A stretch of 64,000 nt of DNA from Tubulanus polymorphus (lineage: Eukaryota; Nemertea; Palaeonemertea; Tubulaniformes; Tubulanidae), in NCBI RefSeq assembly GCF_964204645.1, contig NC_134029.1:22524450-22588449 (forward strand). The letters run 5' to 3'. The position numbers and the translations under genes are program-made. Every line of letters starts with the position of its first letter. Positions within the stretch are counted from its first letter, which is position 1. Positions 12,782 through 26,056 of this stretch are shown piece by piece. The notes under the pieces are model-generated. The model saw only the letters and a list, made by a program, of their open reading frames with translations. It was not told the DNA's origin and searched no databases.

Positions 12782-15700
12782 TGGACCAATCATGATATAT
12801 TTCTACACTTTCAACTTGTTCTTTTGGCGTTCGCTATAAGAAACTTCGGCAGCAGTTCTGGTTGCAATTAGATCGGCTGTGTACAGGTAAGCAGAAGCAG
12901 AAAAATTCGGCCTGTCTTTTATTGGCTACCACATCGACCTGATAATTCTTAAGCCACAAATTCTTGAAATCCCTGCTATAGTTCGCTGAAGGATTTACTT
13001 ATGTCGATGAACTTTCTAATCTGACGGGATCATACCGAGGAGCGCAAAGCCCGGAGGGACGCGTAAGATTAAAGTGGATGCTCTGTACTGTCAGAAACAG
13101 AAAATAATCCAACCTGGCAGTAAGAATTCCCGGTGAGCGCTGTTCATCTATTTGAATCATTAGAAAGATATCAGGCGACTCTAATCAAGGAAATTACATA
13201 TCGAATTACGGCTAAGACGCGGAGATGTTTCAAACATCGCGAATCTAATGAAGTCCTGATACCATCTTCTTTCGCCATTTCGCTACCTTCCGGACTTGCC
13301 TGGTGAGCAGGAAATCAACGGTCGCCATATTGTAGAAAATTTAATTTCATATCATATGATAATCTGAGGCGTTTACCATCGAGCTGAATGTGCACTATAT
13401 CACCCTAAAGCACTCGTTACATGGCTCAATCAGAGCCAATTGCTCGTAATCCATACAATTTTATTGTTATTGCGCCGAAGACATCAATTGAATTAAATCC
13501 TCTGGTAGAAATATATTGTCTCGACGACACACTGAGGCGTTTGTAGTTTCCGCGCAGACAGCTATACCAGTGCTTATCAATCGCAATAAAAATGGATAAA
13601 TGCCGATTCCATCACTTTATCTATAGTCCCCACGCCTCCCCAGTTCGCCATATTTGCACGCGCCTTAACGTCGTGTTTATTGCCGTAAGTGGGTATTTAC
13701 TAGCAATCATGGAGTCAGGAAATAGTGCGATAATCGCAGCCAGACTACGATCGACGCGCCAAGCGATCGAATCAGCCTCAGCTGGACACAGCACCGTTAT
13801 TATTTACTTCTGCAATAAGCTTTCACTTCGTCTTGCCAGAAGTTAATCAGAAACCTGACTGCCATACCGTTGATGCACGCATTACGGCGTCTCCCACTGG
13901 ATCGAGCACTCGAGTTTATACCTCAGCGACGCGTCGTCGTCACGGCGTAATCATACTGCAACATTGATTCTCGTCGTTCGTAAAACCTTGAAGCAGTAAC
14001 GCCACAACCCGCTAGGTCGGTGATATTGCCAGTCACGAAAATATAAAAGCCGATTTTCTTAGTCTTGATTCAATTAGCTGAGGTCTCTACATCCCAGGAA
14101 TACTAATAATAAGACAATTAACAAACATATTCGTCTTCCATATACTATTGTTATTTCTTTATCACTGATTGTATCCGCGAGGTGAGTTAGCGTGGAGAGA
14201 ATGTAGGCGATGAGAAAAAAAGGCTGCAGCTTTCACCGTCGAAGATTACTTATGACCATGTTTTGAAAGCTGATCAAGACCATAATAACATATGATGAAT
14301 GAGATTATAGTTGAAATCGATTATTGCCGAAGCGATTCGTGTTAATGATCACGTTTATTATAGACTACGATCTTCGTAAGTCGAAACGAAACAAGCTTAA
14401 AATGCGTCCAGGATGATTCGGCCGGTAAGTCCTGAGTCGCATGAACATATCTGAAAAGCCAACAGGCTCTGTCTGTATCGAGAGTGACGTTCGGTTCTAT
14501 TACCCAAATCGTGTTTCTACATGTAAATTAATTGTATTAGCGCGCCAATAAACGGAACACTCCGAAGATATGACGAACTGATACGGTGGCCTGTTCTATG
14601 ATTCGATATCTGCGGTGATGTAAAAAAAAAAGCGATACCGCGGTACGAACGAGCTGTAACTGGAAATTGCATTAAGCTCGTACAGCCAAGTATTGTCAGC
14701 ATCATTTGTTTAAATCTAAATCGAATGCGACTTCGCATTCGTATTTTCATCAATTCGTGTCGTTTTTATTTTGATCGTTGCCCGATGTAAAATTGAATTA
14801 ATTCAATCGCGCAATGATGAATATGCCATTCCGACGTCGTAGACGCCGCAAATGAGCATCGACCTTTCAATAGGCTAAAACTACAGAACTGCTTCATACG
14901 TAGAATTAGTTATTGAGCGGGATGACATTTAATGATAATTTAGTCCTGTGTTAAAAAACCAGATGAGAAACAAGGAAACGCGCAATCAACGATATTTCGA
15001 TCTCGGAAAATTTTTTATCCGAAATCATCTTGCTCGTTTCTCGTAAACGCACACGACACAGAAAATCGCTGGGTAACATGTTTTTCTGTCTTCTGTTTCC
15101 GTATTTTCCTGCGTGTTCGTTGACTTTAGGCCCTACTTTACAAGTGAGCCCGAATTCTCCAACAGAGAAAGATGCTACCCGCAGACCTTTCAACGGAGAA
15201 ATATTTATAAAACATCTTTTCAAGTTCGTTTTGAAATGAATGTAGCCTATCCTTTGTTAGATTTCCATAGTTGGATATCAAAAAGTGTCTCTGCTTAAGA
15301 ATGCCGGCGAAAAAAACAGGCGAATACCTTTAGAAATATAGCATTCTTTTTCATACATTCAGCAGATTTTTACCTTTCGATTAATCCAATTCCGATTCTC
15401 ACAATAAAGAACGAAAGCCTTTTTGCTGAGATGAAGTATTAGGGGATTATGTATTTTCGGCGATAGGTTTTTTGTGCATTTGTGGTGCCGAACAATGATC
15501 GGATTACACGCGGAAATTGGAGATGATTTCACGCTAGTTGCTGCTGCGTCTATCAAAAGACTCAACACTATCGGTGTTCCTTCAACTCATAAATGTCCAT
15601 TTCAGATTAAAAGACTGGACCTGGTGCATCGCAGCAATGAAACGTGGGCCGAACATTTTATCTTCTCGCTACCGGTTTCTTATTCGCTTTTGATGGTATT

Positions 15701-18700
15701 TACAGGAATACGGACGGTGTTACAGCAGTATCTTTGCAAGTTGTTAATGGAAACAAAATCCCCAGTAATATCCTGGTAGACCTATGATAAATGACTTTTC
15801 ATCAATCGCCAGAATGGGCAACGATTACGTTCATTTTATTTACATTGAGGACCTGATTCGCTACTAGTTGTCCGCAGTTAGTCACAGTGACAAGCGATGT
15901 ATTTGTACAATTCTGCGCTTTTCCTGCCATGAAGGACTACATAGATGTTCAGTAAACAAACAGGAAGGTTCGGTCGACCCAATAACTCATCGACTGCATA
16001 GATATAGAAGTCGTTAACCAATTATGAAAGTTTCTTTTTATTGAGAATGATGAACCTCGATAATTTTGTCAAATTTGCTATAAGCGTCTTCAGAATTTGT
16101 TTTATCGCATTTTCTCAAACAGTACAAACTACGATGAACTAATGATAAAATCGAAATTATTCATTTATCTCGGAAACTCCGTTATGCCTATTTTGAATGA
16201 CGACTTTTGAATGTTCAAATGCGAAATAACTTTCTAGAATTATTTTCTTATTCTGTACGTATCTACATACCATTCAAAAACAAACACCTGCAGAAGCAAT
16301 GTAACCTTCATTAGGTTGCCATGTGACTAAATGGAAATATTATCACGTCATGACCGAAGGCTACGACCGAGATAAACTAATAACCCCCGAGAAACTATTA
16401 TGATGAAAACTACGTCAGTAATTCCAGAGATCTGGCACAAAATGCGGTCACGAACAGGTGGGCGGAAATAATCTATTGACAGAATTCAGACGTCGTTCTG
16501 TCCCGATGTTCCTGGGCAGTAGCTGAACTGCACCAAATCATATGATACGCCACCAATCCCACGAAGTTTGATTAAGTCTAGACAATGATATCATTAAGAA
16601 AAACTTCAAGCATAGAATGTACTGTGCCTAATACTAAAAAACAAGACGGGGTATTTTTACGGCGAGAAAAATCTAATTAGTCGTGGATGAAGTTTTGAAT
16701 GAGTCCGAAAAAATGGCAATCAGTCCGGTAATGTTACAGTGTAAGGAGAATCCGAATCCTTGAAGAGAATTTGAGAACCTAGGCCCGTTGATTAATAACG
16801 TAAATAGGAATTCGCTGTTTAATTATGTGGAAAGGAGGAATCAGGATCTGCATCATAAAACTCGGCCGTAGATCATGTGATCGACGCATTTTTAGCGTGA
16901 CTGTAAACTACGACGATGTAGCGTGACTCGAAATAACGTAATTTGAGTCCTGTCGTATATTATTCGATAACGATTCGAATGGACTCAGCATGCGTGTACT
17001 CATTTCGGTAATCTTTATCTTCTATACCTCACTGTCAACGTACAATTTGACGCCATATAAGTCCCCGTAAGAAAGAGCTTAGCTGCACTGCGTCAACTCG
17101 TTAGCGTCAAAGAATAATTTTCCAAATTGATACTTGATCTTTCTGGGTAGGTAAACTTTAAAACACGTATACCGAAAGATTCTTATCGCGTTGAAACACG
17201 AGTATGGTATATCAGATTGGTTTAAGATTATGCGTAGTGTTTCACCTTCTTTTTCTTAAGTGCCACTTACAGGCTTCAAAGTCGGGTAGAAATGAGTCGC
17301 TAGAAGCAATATTACATATAACATCTTTCCAATCTGTATATCAATCTGGCGCGCGAGGAAATTGGATATTTTGAGATTTTTTCTTTTAAAGCGCGTTCAA
17401 ATCTACATTCATACTTCAAGTGCGCACTCGGCAAAAGTCGTTGCCGTGATCATTATCATCACCACTAAAGGCAATTATCAATCGCGACGACGTTAAAGTT
17501 AAAGACGACTTCTCGCGAGCATAACGACTGAAGAGGCTTCTCTCGGTTATTTTCTGCCAGTTCATAAAATTTCTAACGGCTTCAGAGAAAAGAACGAAGA
17601 AGGAATATCGACGACGATGAAAAATAGATCTACGAAATAAATAGGATAAATTTGGCGACAATTTTTCATAGTTTTCTTAATCAATAATAATTGTAATGTA
17701 ATAATGTTAATGCAGATAATTCGAAAATTATTTTATCTGTAGCTTATAAGCGAGAAGATGTTGACTTTTTAACGCATTTTTGGATGTGTTCAAATGCACT
17801 CCTATCCTAGTCTGATATGACGAATATAGAAGTCGTTTGATTTCACAAATCTCCGAAATATATATCATACAGGACGAGCCATGCATACCGGCTCATCACC
17901 TCTAGTCTGTAAGCTGCGCGTGCGGTATATTTCGATCATTAATTCGGATATTTTACTTATGAATAAGAAAAAATGTCTGGTGTCTGAATGTCTGATCCTT
18001 CACGGCTTGTTTTGGATTTAGATATTCATGAATTCAATATCTATTCATCCATTATATAGATCATTGCATAAGATTCGATCGTCAAAAGCTTAAATAGATT
18101 TTGCTCGGATTTCGAGCGTCAGAAAAAATATCCGATTGTAAATGAATGATTTGATTCAAATTGAAATCGCGCAGTGATATCGATAGAGATCGTGTGCAAG
18201 CGAGACTTTAACTTTCCGGTTTCAATATTTCAACACGGATGCTTTATCCAGAAAGTAACACAATCTATAGCGAGCGGGTTCGAATTATAATCGCTTTAAA
18301 TATTGATTCATTAATTTGTTCGGCAACAGAACGAAATGACATGCGCTGAGCTTTTTAACCGCTTCGGGTTGTCGGATGTGATTTAACGTTTTTGACACGT
18401 TTAAACCACCTGACAACGAATATGCAGTGGGAAATACGTCATCAATGAAATTGTCACTTCTAATTAAATATAATCGAAACTCTAACTGTGAACAAATTCA
18501 AAAACCATCAAAAATTGCTTCGCGTCATTTTTAATGTTCGATTTGTTTCTCATCTTAGATTTGTGAGTTTTTAATTACCCACGTCCGATTGCGGTTATTC
18601 AACTACTGTAATTACTTGTAATACGCGCTACTGTTAATTACGATGCGTAGGTTATATATTCCCATGTGGAGGACCCTCTCATTTTCCCTGAACGAGATTC

Positions 18701-21700
18701 CTCTCTGGTGATCTATTGGGAACGTGTTTCGCTAGGTATAGAAATAGCAATAAACTCCTATTCACCTCCCGGCTGGACTATACCATTAATTCGCAATGGC
18801 CGTAAAACGAACTATCGCTTCAGATCAAGTTTCTTATCGTTTGATGATGGAGCTAAAAGGCGTCAGTGAATGGAGCTGAGTTGTGGTAATGTCACGAGCT
18901 TGCATTTCAGCTAATACCCATTCAATAAATTCGCCGACCCTGCAACTGTTATCTAACGAGAAAAAACCGACTGGTGACTATTCAGATTGGACTATTCGTC
19001 GACACGTTTTTCATATTGCGCCGCTAATAAAATGTCCAATATACGACCGCTGAATCCTCTTATCGAAGAAGAATTTACTAAGCCAGGCTGATGTTTATTA
19101 CTGAGTTGTGCTGTTTTCTTGTTGTCCTCCGGTTATCGAAATTGTCACAGGGGAAGTCGACATTGTCGTATCATTAGATAATGATAATACTGAGATTTTT
19201 TATCCATCAAGCGAGTCATGGTCAGAAGACAGTCAATGTATATCTATGTTCTATCAACCAATGTGCTGACACTCATTTCATTTTCTCATCTACATCATTA
19301 ATGATGAAAAGATCATGAAAGTTTAAATATTCCCTGTTTGGTTTGTCAGTTATACTTCTATCGGTTATATTAGGTAAATGCACGGACGTCTGGTCGACGA
19401 AATGACAGTCAAACTTGACTGCTAACTTCGGTTAGCTGCTTGCGCTTGACGTCCAAGATGACGCGCTGTGACATCAGGTGTATACCTTTCCATACGATCC
19501 GTAAATCAAAGTGCGTTGGAATTTGCAAAGTGCGCTGTGAATTTGAGTTGGAAATGCCTCCCTGAAACAAAGAGCGAAGATCCATATCGAAAGTGGATCT
19601 GTGTAATAGATACACCCTTTAAAAAACTGAAGCAATATTCATGTCGAACATGAATCAATCCCCGCCTCGTTCAACTAAACCCTGTAATAAATCATAAACA
19701 TGCTGCATTCAAAGACTGCCGTAATCTGGTATGTTTTATTAACTTCAAACAGATCCTTTGTGACATTTTGTTAGCTTTCAGCAATTCAATCTCTCCAGCG
19801 CCGGCGCCGCTGTTTACGCACCAATCAAACCGTGTCTTTTCAAGGACGGACGCATTACGTCATTAGGGAAACTTTTTCGCGCACGAATCTGTCCGTAAGG
19901 TAAACATCGAAATAATCGACGAGATCCCGCGAGAGTAGATTTTCATCTGCAGATAGCTTTCTTGAATGTGAATGAATGCTGAGAAAAACGCACACCCTCA
20001 TATGGAAAATTAAAACCGAAATAGATGACACAGAAGACTGACGCAATATTGAAGTTGATATCAGAAAAATTCTGCAGTCAATGTATGGGAAAATCAACCG
20101 AAAGGTCTATTATTATTTATATGTATAAGTGTATATTTATGTTGATGATGGTAAATTGAAGAAGATTTGTCTAGGGATAACATACACCAGGCCCTATTAA
20201 CATGTTTCACCATTCTTTCAATTTGCTTATTGAAGACGATACCTCGAGGTAATTCAGATCTCGAAAAAAGATATATTCCCTATTATTTATTCGATTGATT
20301 GATTAATTTGATTTGATTTGATTTTGGCCGTGTCGGATCCGACTTGTGTGAATAATTTTCCTGACGATTGGGGTTGCATTTTGTTTGCTGCTTGAGAACA
20401 TAGAAATTTGTTGGAAAAATTTAAAAAAGACCATTGTCCATTTGTACATGTTCCGTGGTCGATTTATCAAGTTCCAGACAAACAAACATAAGTACTCGCA
20501 CCACTATTCCGTGAATCTATTGGAATTGTAGATTAACGACGTTCGTCTGATCACGATAGTGAACGGCCATATTGTCTTCCAACATGGAAGTCATTTGTCT
20601 TCGTTAATGATTCTCAGCCAGCATTCTTTAGTTAAGGTTTTTGGTTTACCACCTCATAGAAAGGAGATTCATTTCCTTCTTCATTTGCAAATCTTAATTT
20701 ACTTCTTTTCCAGTCGCTTCTTAATTCGGCGGAGTTTTCGATCGATTGTCTTTGAACCACTTATACCTTGGGAAGAGTAAAATGAGCAGTTGACTGTATA
20801 ATCAAAAAGGTTAAACGAATATTCGCAGCCAGCAATAGACTTTACTCAGGATCTTTTAGACCATAATTATAAGGCTGTGAACAACTACAAATGAAGAAAT
20901 CTTTACTCAATTCAAGCTCAAGTGTCCAAAACCGCTTCGTGATTTCTTTTTTCATTATGGATTCGGTAATGAATTTTCTACCAGTGAAAAAACAACGGGT
21001 AAAAGCGCATTACCGCCAATTGTGGTAATTAGTTTCACCACCTGCAACATTTCTTGTTGAGAGAGCCATTGTATCATAGCGAGGCGGTATAAAGCCAGTG
21101 CGCACTCCCGGCTCATAAACTGCGTTTAGAGCCATTCGTAATAATCTGATGCGACTAAACCAATACAAGATCTCTGAAAAAAAATCTTCTTAATGAAAAG
21201 AAATATACCGGGGTACAATTCTTTGAATTATTAGGTTAGTACATGATAAATTATCTTCGGAAAGGAGAAGAATGCTGATATCTCCTACGAAACATGATGA
21301 TAACAATAAATTCTGAAAAATGAAATTGATAAAATGATTTGAAATAAGCTTTACCATTTCCATTCAAATTTGTCTAACGACAAGAAATATACAACAGCGG
21401 TTCATTGATGCAGGCCGACTATGTTCATAGCTGGGGAAAGCCAAAAAGCACATTTCGCATCATAGAACATACGACTCGAGTATATTAACTTGGATATCAT
21501 TACTCTAACGACAACGGCCCTGACCCCGATGTCAACAAATTCGCCCGAAACCGAGCTCAAGATTTTCCTCCGTGGTGTATATCATGTTCTTATCCTATCG
21601 CTTATCATCGAAGCTCGGTTGAATTGAACCTTAACGAGAACACGACGAGGGCACTTTATTCGTCGGCTAGAAATCTCATCGATAAGCGTCTAATTAATTC

Positions 21701-24679
21701 TCAGGCGCACTTGTTAAGTCGACGAGTGAAAGCGTATCAGGGTGCAGAGTTAAATCAATGGAAAATGAAGGGCGGTTATCTGAAAACAAGAATTTAACGA
21801 CGAAACGTGCGCAATCGTAGTAGAAACACACGTCGTCTGATGATCTGCAGTGTACAATCTTAATTGGATATAACTCCCCTCAATTATTCGAGACACCCGA
21901 AATCTTGAAATAAACAACCCGTATAATCAATAATCATTAGTTCAATCAAGTCACTGCCGTTTCTAGGAAAACGATGGTCAAAACAAAACTTTCTTCGACA
22001 ATCCTTTCTCGAATTTTGTTTTGAGATACGTGTCTATACACCGATAAATCTGTGTAAGAATAAGAGCGACTGGAGATCATTTTACCACGTCAGGCCAGAA
22101 GCTCATAAGATTATAATTAGCGCCGCTGACGATAGCTGAAAAATAATCCACAGTATTTGAAATTTCTAACTTATTGCCTATAATTAGAACTATAAAGCAG
22201 TCAACGTACGGATCCTTAGCGGTTAACTGGCTAAAATTGATATAACAGTGGATGATTTGGATTAACATTTATGACACAGTCTGAACTGGCAGGTCCGTGT
22301 TATCATAAGATTGCATCCACGTAGTTAGATATTTTGGAACTATCATTCGTATCCGTCTGATGCACCGAAAAGAAAAAAATGAATTTAAAATGAAAATCAA
22401 TGCTGGCAGCATTAGATCTTCGTCGCCTCGGGAAGATGTTACCGATTAGTCGTAACAAACTGATATTGACGCGCCGTTAAAACTGAAGCTGACAAGAACA
22501 AGAACATTTACGAGTGAAGTTCATAGTCAATATAGCGACTACTCGGAGCCGTGTTGGATTACTTCATACGACACGACATGTGATACATTTAGCGTCAGGT
22601 AAACTATAAAAAAAAAGTTACAAAATTCACGAAGAGCAAGAAGATAATGTAATTCTCAACGGTACAAGTTTTTTTAACATTTGACTTATCGGAAGCTTTT
22701 GCCAGGCGTCGATCGATCATATATTCCGCATATTGACCGACAGCCGGAAGTCGATAATCTAGACAAATCGGCATCAATTCAATGTGACGTCATGGAACGT
22801 CTTTCAAAGTTGTCTTTTAGGCGTCAATAGCGCGTACAAGCATTGATGTCCAGCTAAATCCCTGTGCTGTCATCCGCACCTATCATTTCGGCTGGTAATT
22901 AACGATCGCCCGACGCATGTGGCTGTATGAACGAAACTCGAATTGACCTCGTCCCTTTATCACATTCGTGATGGAGGTTGCGATGCGCGAATATGGCACT
23001 TGTGCTTTTTTAGGATCCACAGCGAGTCTCACAAGTACGGAAAGTGCTTACTTACGAAAGAAAAATTAGCATTAAAAACTTCCTAAATACTTCAAAAAGC
23101 TTACTTTTGACTTCGGGTATATCCCGAATTATTTTTTGGACATGACTCTGGGCTTCGACGATGTATTTTGCGGACTTCATTACTAAAAAAGTGTCCTCTT
23201 GCCTTACAAAAGTGCCCTAGAAGTGCTTCATTTTGCCTCAGTCTTACTGCATGTACAAAGAACCCTGCTTTTGTCAGTTGACGTATTTGACATTGCATTT
23301 GCCTCTATTGACATTTGTTCTAAGAAATGCCATGTCAATTCATCTACATGGTTTTTGTCATAATACTAGAAAACGTACTGTAAACAATAATTGTCCATAT
23401 CCTAATTCGGAATATCCTTTCCTGGAAAGCCGATCGGGAATTCGATTGATCGTGAAATGATGTTTCGTGACGCGAACCTGATCGGCGACGATTTGGTGTA
23501 TAGGTGAACTGTCACTCAAACAGTATTAGATCCGATGATCGAACGATGTTTAAGCTCTGGCGAACGAATCCTTACTCGTCCTGAATAACATCTGCATTTT
23601 TGTGCGTTTCGTGTAGGATCCCGTGAAGCCTTGATTCCACGTTCGCTTGCCAAATGTGAACGTATAAATCTATTAGCGTTTCAATAAATCCTCGGCTTAG
23701 ACGTGTACTGCATACTAGTCGGTGTGAATTAAAACGTCGCCAGTTCTGGGGTGAATATTTTTGTCCCATTCCACGTTCTTAAATCCTATGGCAAGATATT
23801 TCATTCTTAATATCCCATATAGATATACGCGTTATTTTCGTACTAATTCTAATGAGTTAACGAACTAATAATTACAAGTCGATTCACCTTCATCTATCGA
23901 TATATCAGGATTCAATAATATTCTAAAAGCGAGAGAGGAGTATAAAGATTGATGGGGTGTAGTGAGAAATAAAAACTCATTGTACAACGCCAACGTCGTG
24001 TATCTACGGAAATGGGGTTTCGGGCTTCTATGATATCCTGTCAACAATCTTATTAACTTGGCTTGCAGCGTAATGTGTTCTCAATAAGCTTCCGTCTACT
24101 GTCGACATCGGCAACGACGATCACAGATAGTTGGACGTCAATACGTTTCCGCAACAACGTTTTCTAGTTGCCGGTACACGGTGTTCATTAGGGCCTGCCT
24201 CGGGGTTCGAACAGTCGCGCCAGCTTTTTACGCGTCGAAGCTATTCGAGTAATTGTCTTTACCTGTAATGAGAGGTGGAGAATTCGTTAATTTTTCTAGA
24301 AAAAAAGTTCAAGCGGACTTCTTTTCTTGTGAACATGATTTAAATGTGGCGTGTTTCGCCGATTAAATGCAGCCCTGATGCAGTGTTTTGTGTCAGGATT
24401 TTAGCGATATTCTAAAAGCGAGGGGGTGATGTGTGAGTGTGTAATTATCGACTTTGCCCAGAATATCAAATCGCTAATAGACACCCGCGAATAATTCCTT
24501 AATGGACGCTAACCAGTCGCATTAGAGTATCAACCCACTTGAAATCTGTAGAATTGTTAAATATGAAATTTAACCAACCCACCCAACTGCAATTTGAATT
24601 AAGTTCCTATAAACAACATGAACAATTGGTATTTAATGTTATTCTTATATATAGTTGTACTTTTTGTATCTATTTACAG
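12782..24679. other. Gene-free stretch upstream of the receptor exons
   Basis: I found no coding exon with convincing splice sites, including none encoding the missing first two or three transmembrane helices of the receptor at 24680. A simple (TTTGA)n/(GATT)n patch lies near 20293-20325. The stretch is best read as intron or regulatory DNA of that receptor gene, or as true intergenic DNA. Confidence 0.5.
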
Positions 24680-26056
24680 CTGTTTCTGTTGGTGTGAATG
24701 TCATTACGCTAGTCGCAATCTCACTGGAGCGTTATTTTGCCATCTGTCAGCCTTTGAGAAGCAGAAGATGGCAGACACTGTCGCATTCGTATAAAATCAT
24801 CGTCGCCAGTTGGATCTCGTCTGGTTTGTGTATGATACCGATAGTTATACACACTCGACTCATCGAACTAACAAACGGCAGTCACAAATGTCGTGAAGTG
24901 TGGACCGACTCCGTTTTCGAGATGTTCTTCAGTGTATTTTTGATTCTGGTCCTACTATTGATTCCGTGTCTGGTGATGTTTCTCGCTTATTGCATGATAT
25001 CCTGGACGCTGTGGAAAGGGATCCGTATGGACATGAAATCGCAAGCCGGTACGTCATTTAGCGTTACCCTATATGTTTCGAATAATTCACAAAAATATGA
25101 CCTTAACCATATCAGACGAAATCAGCCATCCATATTTAGTAATATATGTCAGTTTCATAGATTTGGAGGTCATTAAAAAAGATCGTATTCAGGGCTGGGT
25201 TTCATAGATGTGGAAGAAAAATAGTCCCTGGGAACATTTTGAAATTTGACAGTTATAACCATGGTTTCTCATTGTTACTATGGTGGTTGTCACCCAAATT
25301 GTGGATTTACCCCTAGGGATTACTTTGAAACCAGTCTATGAAACCGGGCCCTGGAATTCAAAATTTGTCGGAGTATCTTTGCAAGATTCTCTCGAAGATT
25401 AAAGAAGTTTGAAGATTAAGAAGAAATTAAGAAGTTAAATATAAGTCTCATATTGCAAATGAAGAAGTCGTGAGTAAGAAATCAGTAATCTTTCAGAAGC
25501 AGCGGAAGCGAAGAACATGAACAGCAATTACCAAGACGAGGAATACGAGATGACTGTGGATGAAGAAGATGAATACAGTCCTAGTAAAAACACGCTGATG
25601 ACCAATGGTCGCATGACCAGACGACAGAAATCTCGTTCCAATATGCCAACTGTCAGATGCACCCAAAGTGAAAAAACTCTGGCTGCAAAGAAACGAGTTA
25701 TAAAAATGTTGTTCGCCGTAGTCTTAGAATTTTTCATATGTTGGACCCCTCTTTATGTAATGAACTCGTGGGAACTATTCGACTATAAGACCGCCCATGA
25801 GCACATTAGCCCCACCGGTAAAAACTTCGTGAATTTGCTATCGTACGTCTCAACCTGTTGTAATCCTATCACTTACTGTTTCATGAACAAAAAGTTCCGT
25901 CAAGGATTCATTGCCGCGTTCAGGTGTTGCAGTCGTCGACGATCGGGCGTGTCACGGAAAACCAGCGACTACTCGTATAGCCAAACGAACAACTCTCGCA
26001 CAGGTAAACACGTCAAACTTATCCTTACCAGAAACGGTGCGCATGCGCATGTGTAG
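24680..26056 (+). CDS. CCKR: Cholecystokinin/sulfakinin-type receptor GPCR, two 3' exons (partial)
   Basis: Two exons are visible, 24680-25048 and 25497-26056. They have clean AG/GT borders (donor GTACGT, acceptor TTTCAG) and join in phase 1. The first begins in TM3 (AVSVGVNVITLVAISLERY), has ERY in place of DRY, and runs through TM4, ECL2 and TM5. The second encodes an acidic third loop, the TM6 motif CWTP, TM7 with NPITY and a CC cysteine pair suited to palmitoylation. Order and residues match vertebrate CCKAR/CCKBR closely (recalled). The family couples peptide hormones such as CCK, gastrin or sulfakinin to G proteins at the plasma membrane. The N-terminus, TM1 and TM2 are missing and must lie upstream, perhaps outside the window. 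A second donor (CAG/GTAAAC at 26003/26004) could give another C-terminal tail. The exact ligand is inferred. Confidence 0.9.
25190..25353. mobile_element. MITE in the receptor intron
   Basis: The 164-bp element has terminal inverted repeats beginning CAGGGCTGGGTTTCATAGA on the left and CAGGGCCCGGTTTCATAGA on the inverted right end. It lies wholly inside the intron between the two receptor exons and has no coding capacity. A similar CAGGGCC-GTTTCA terminus occurs near 49.97 kb. Confidence 0.75.
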
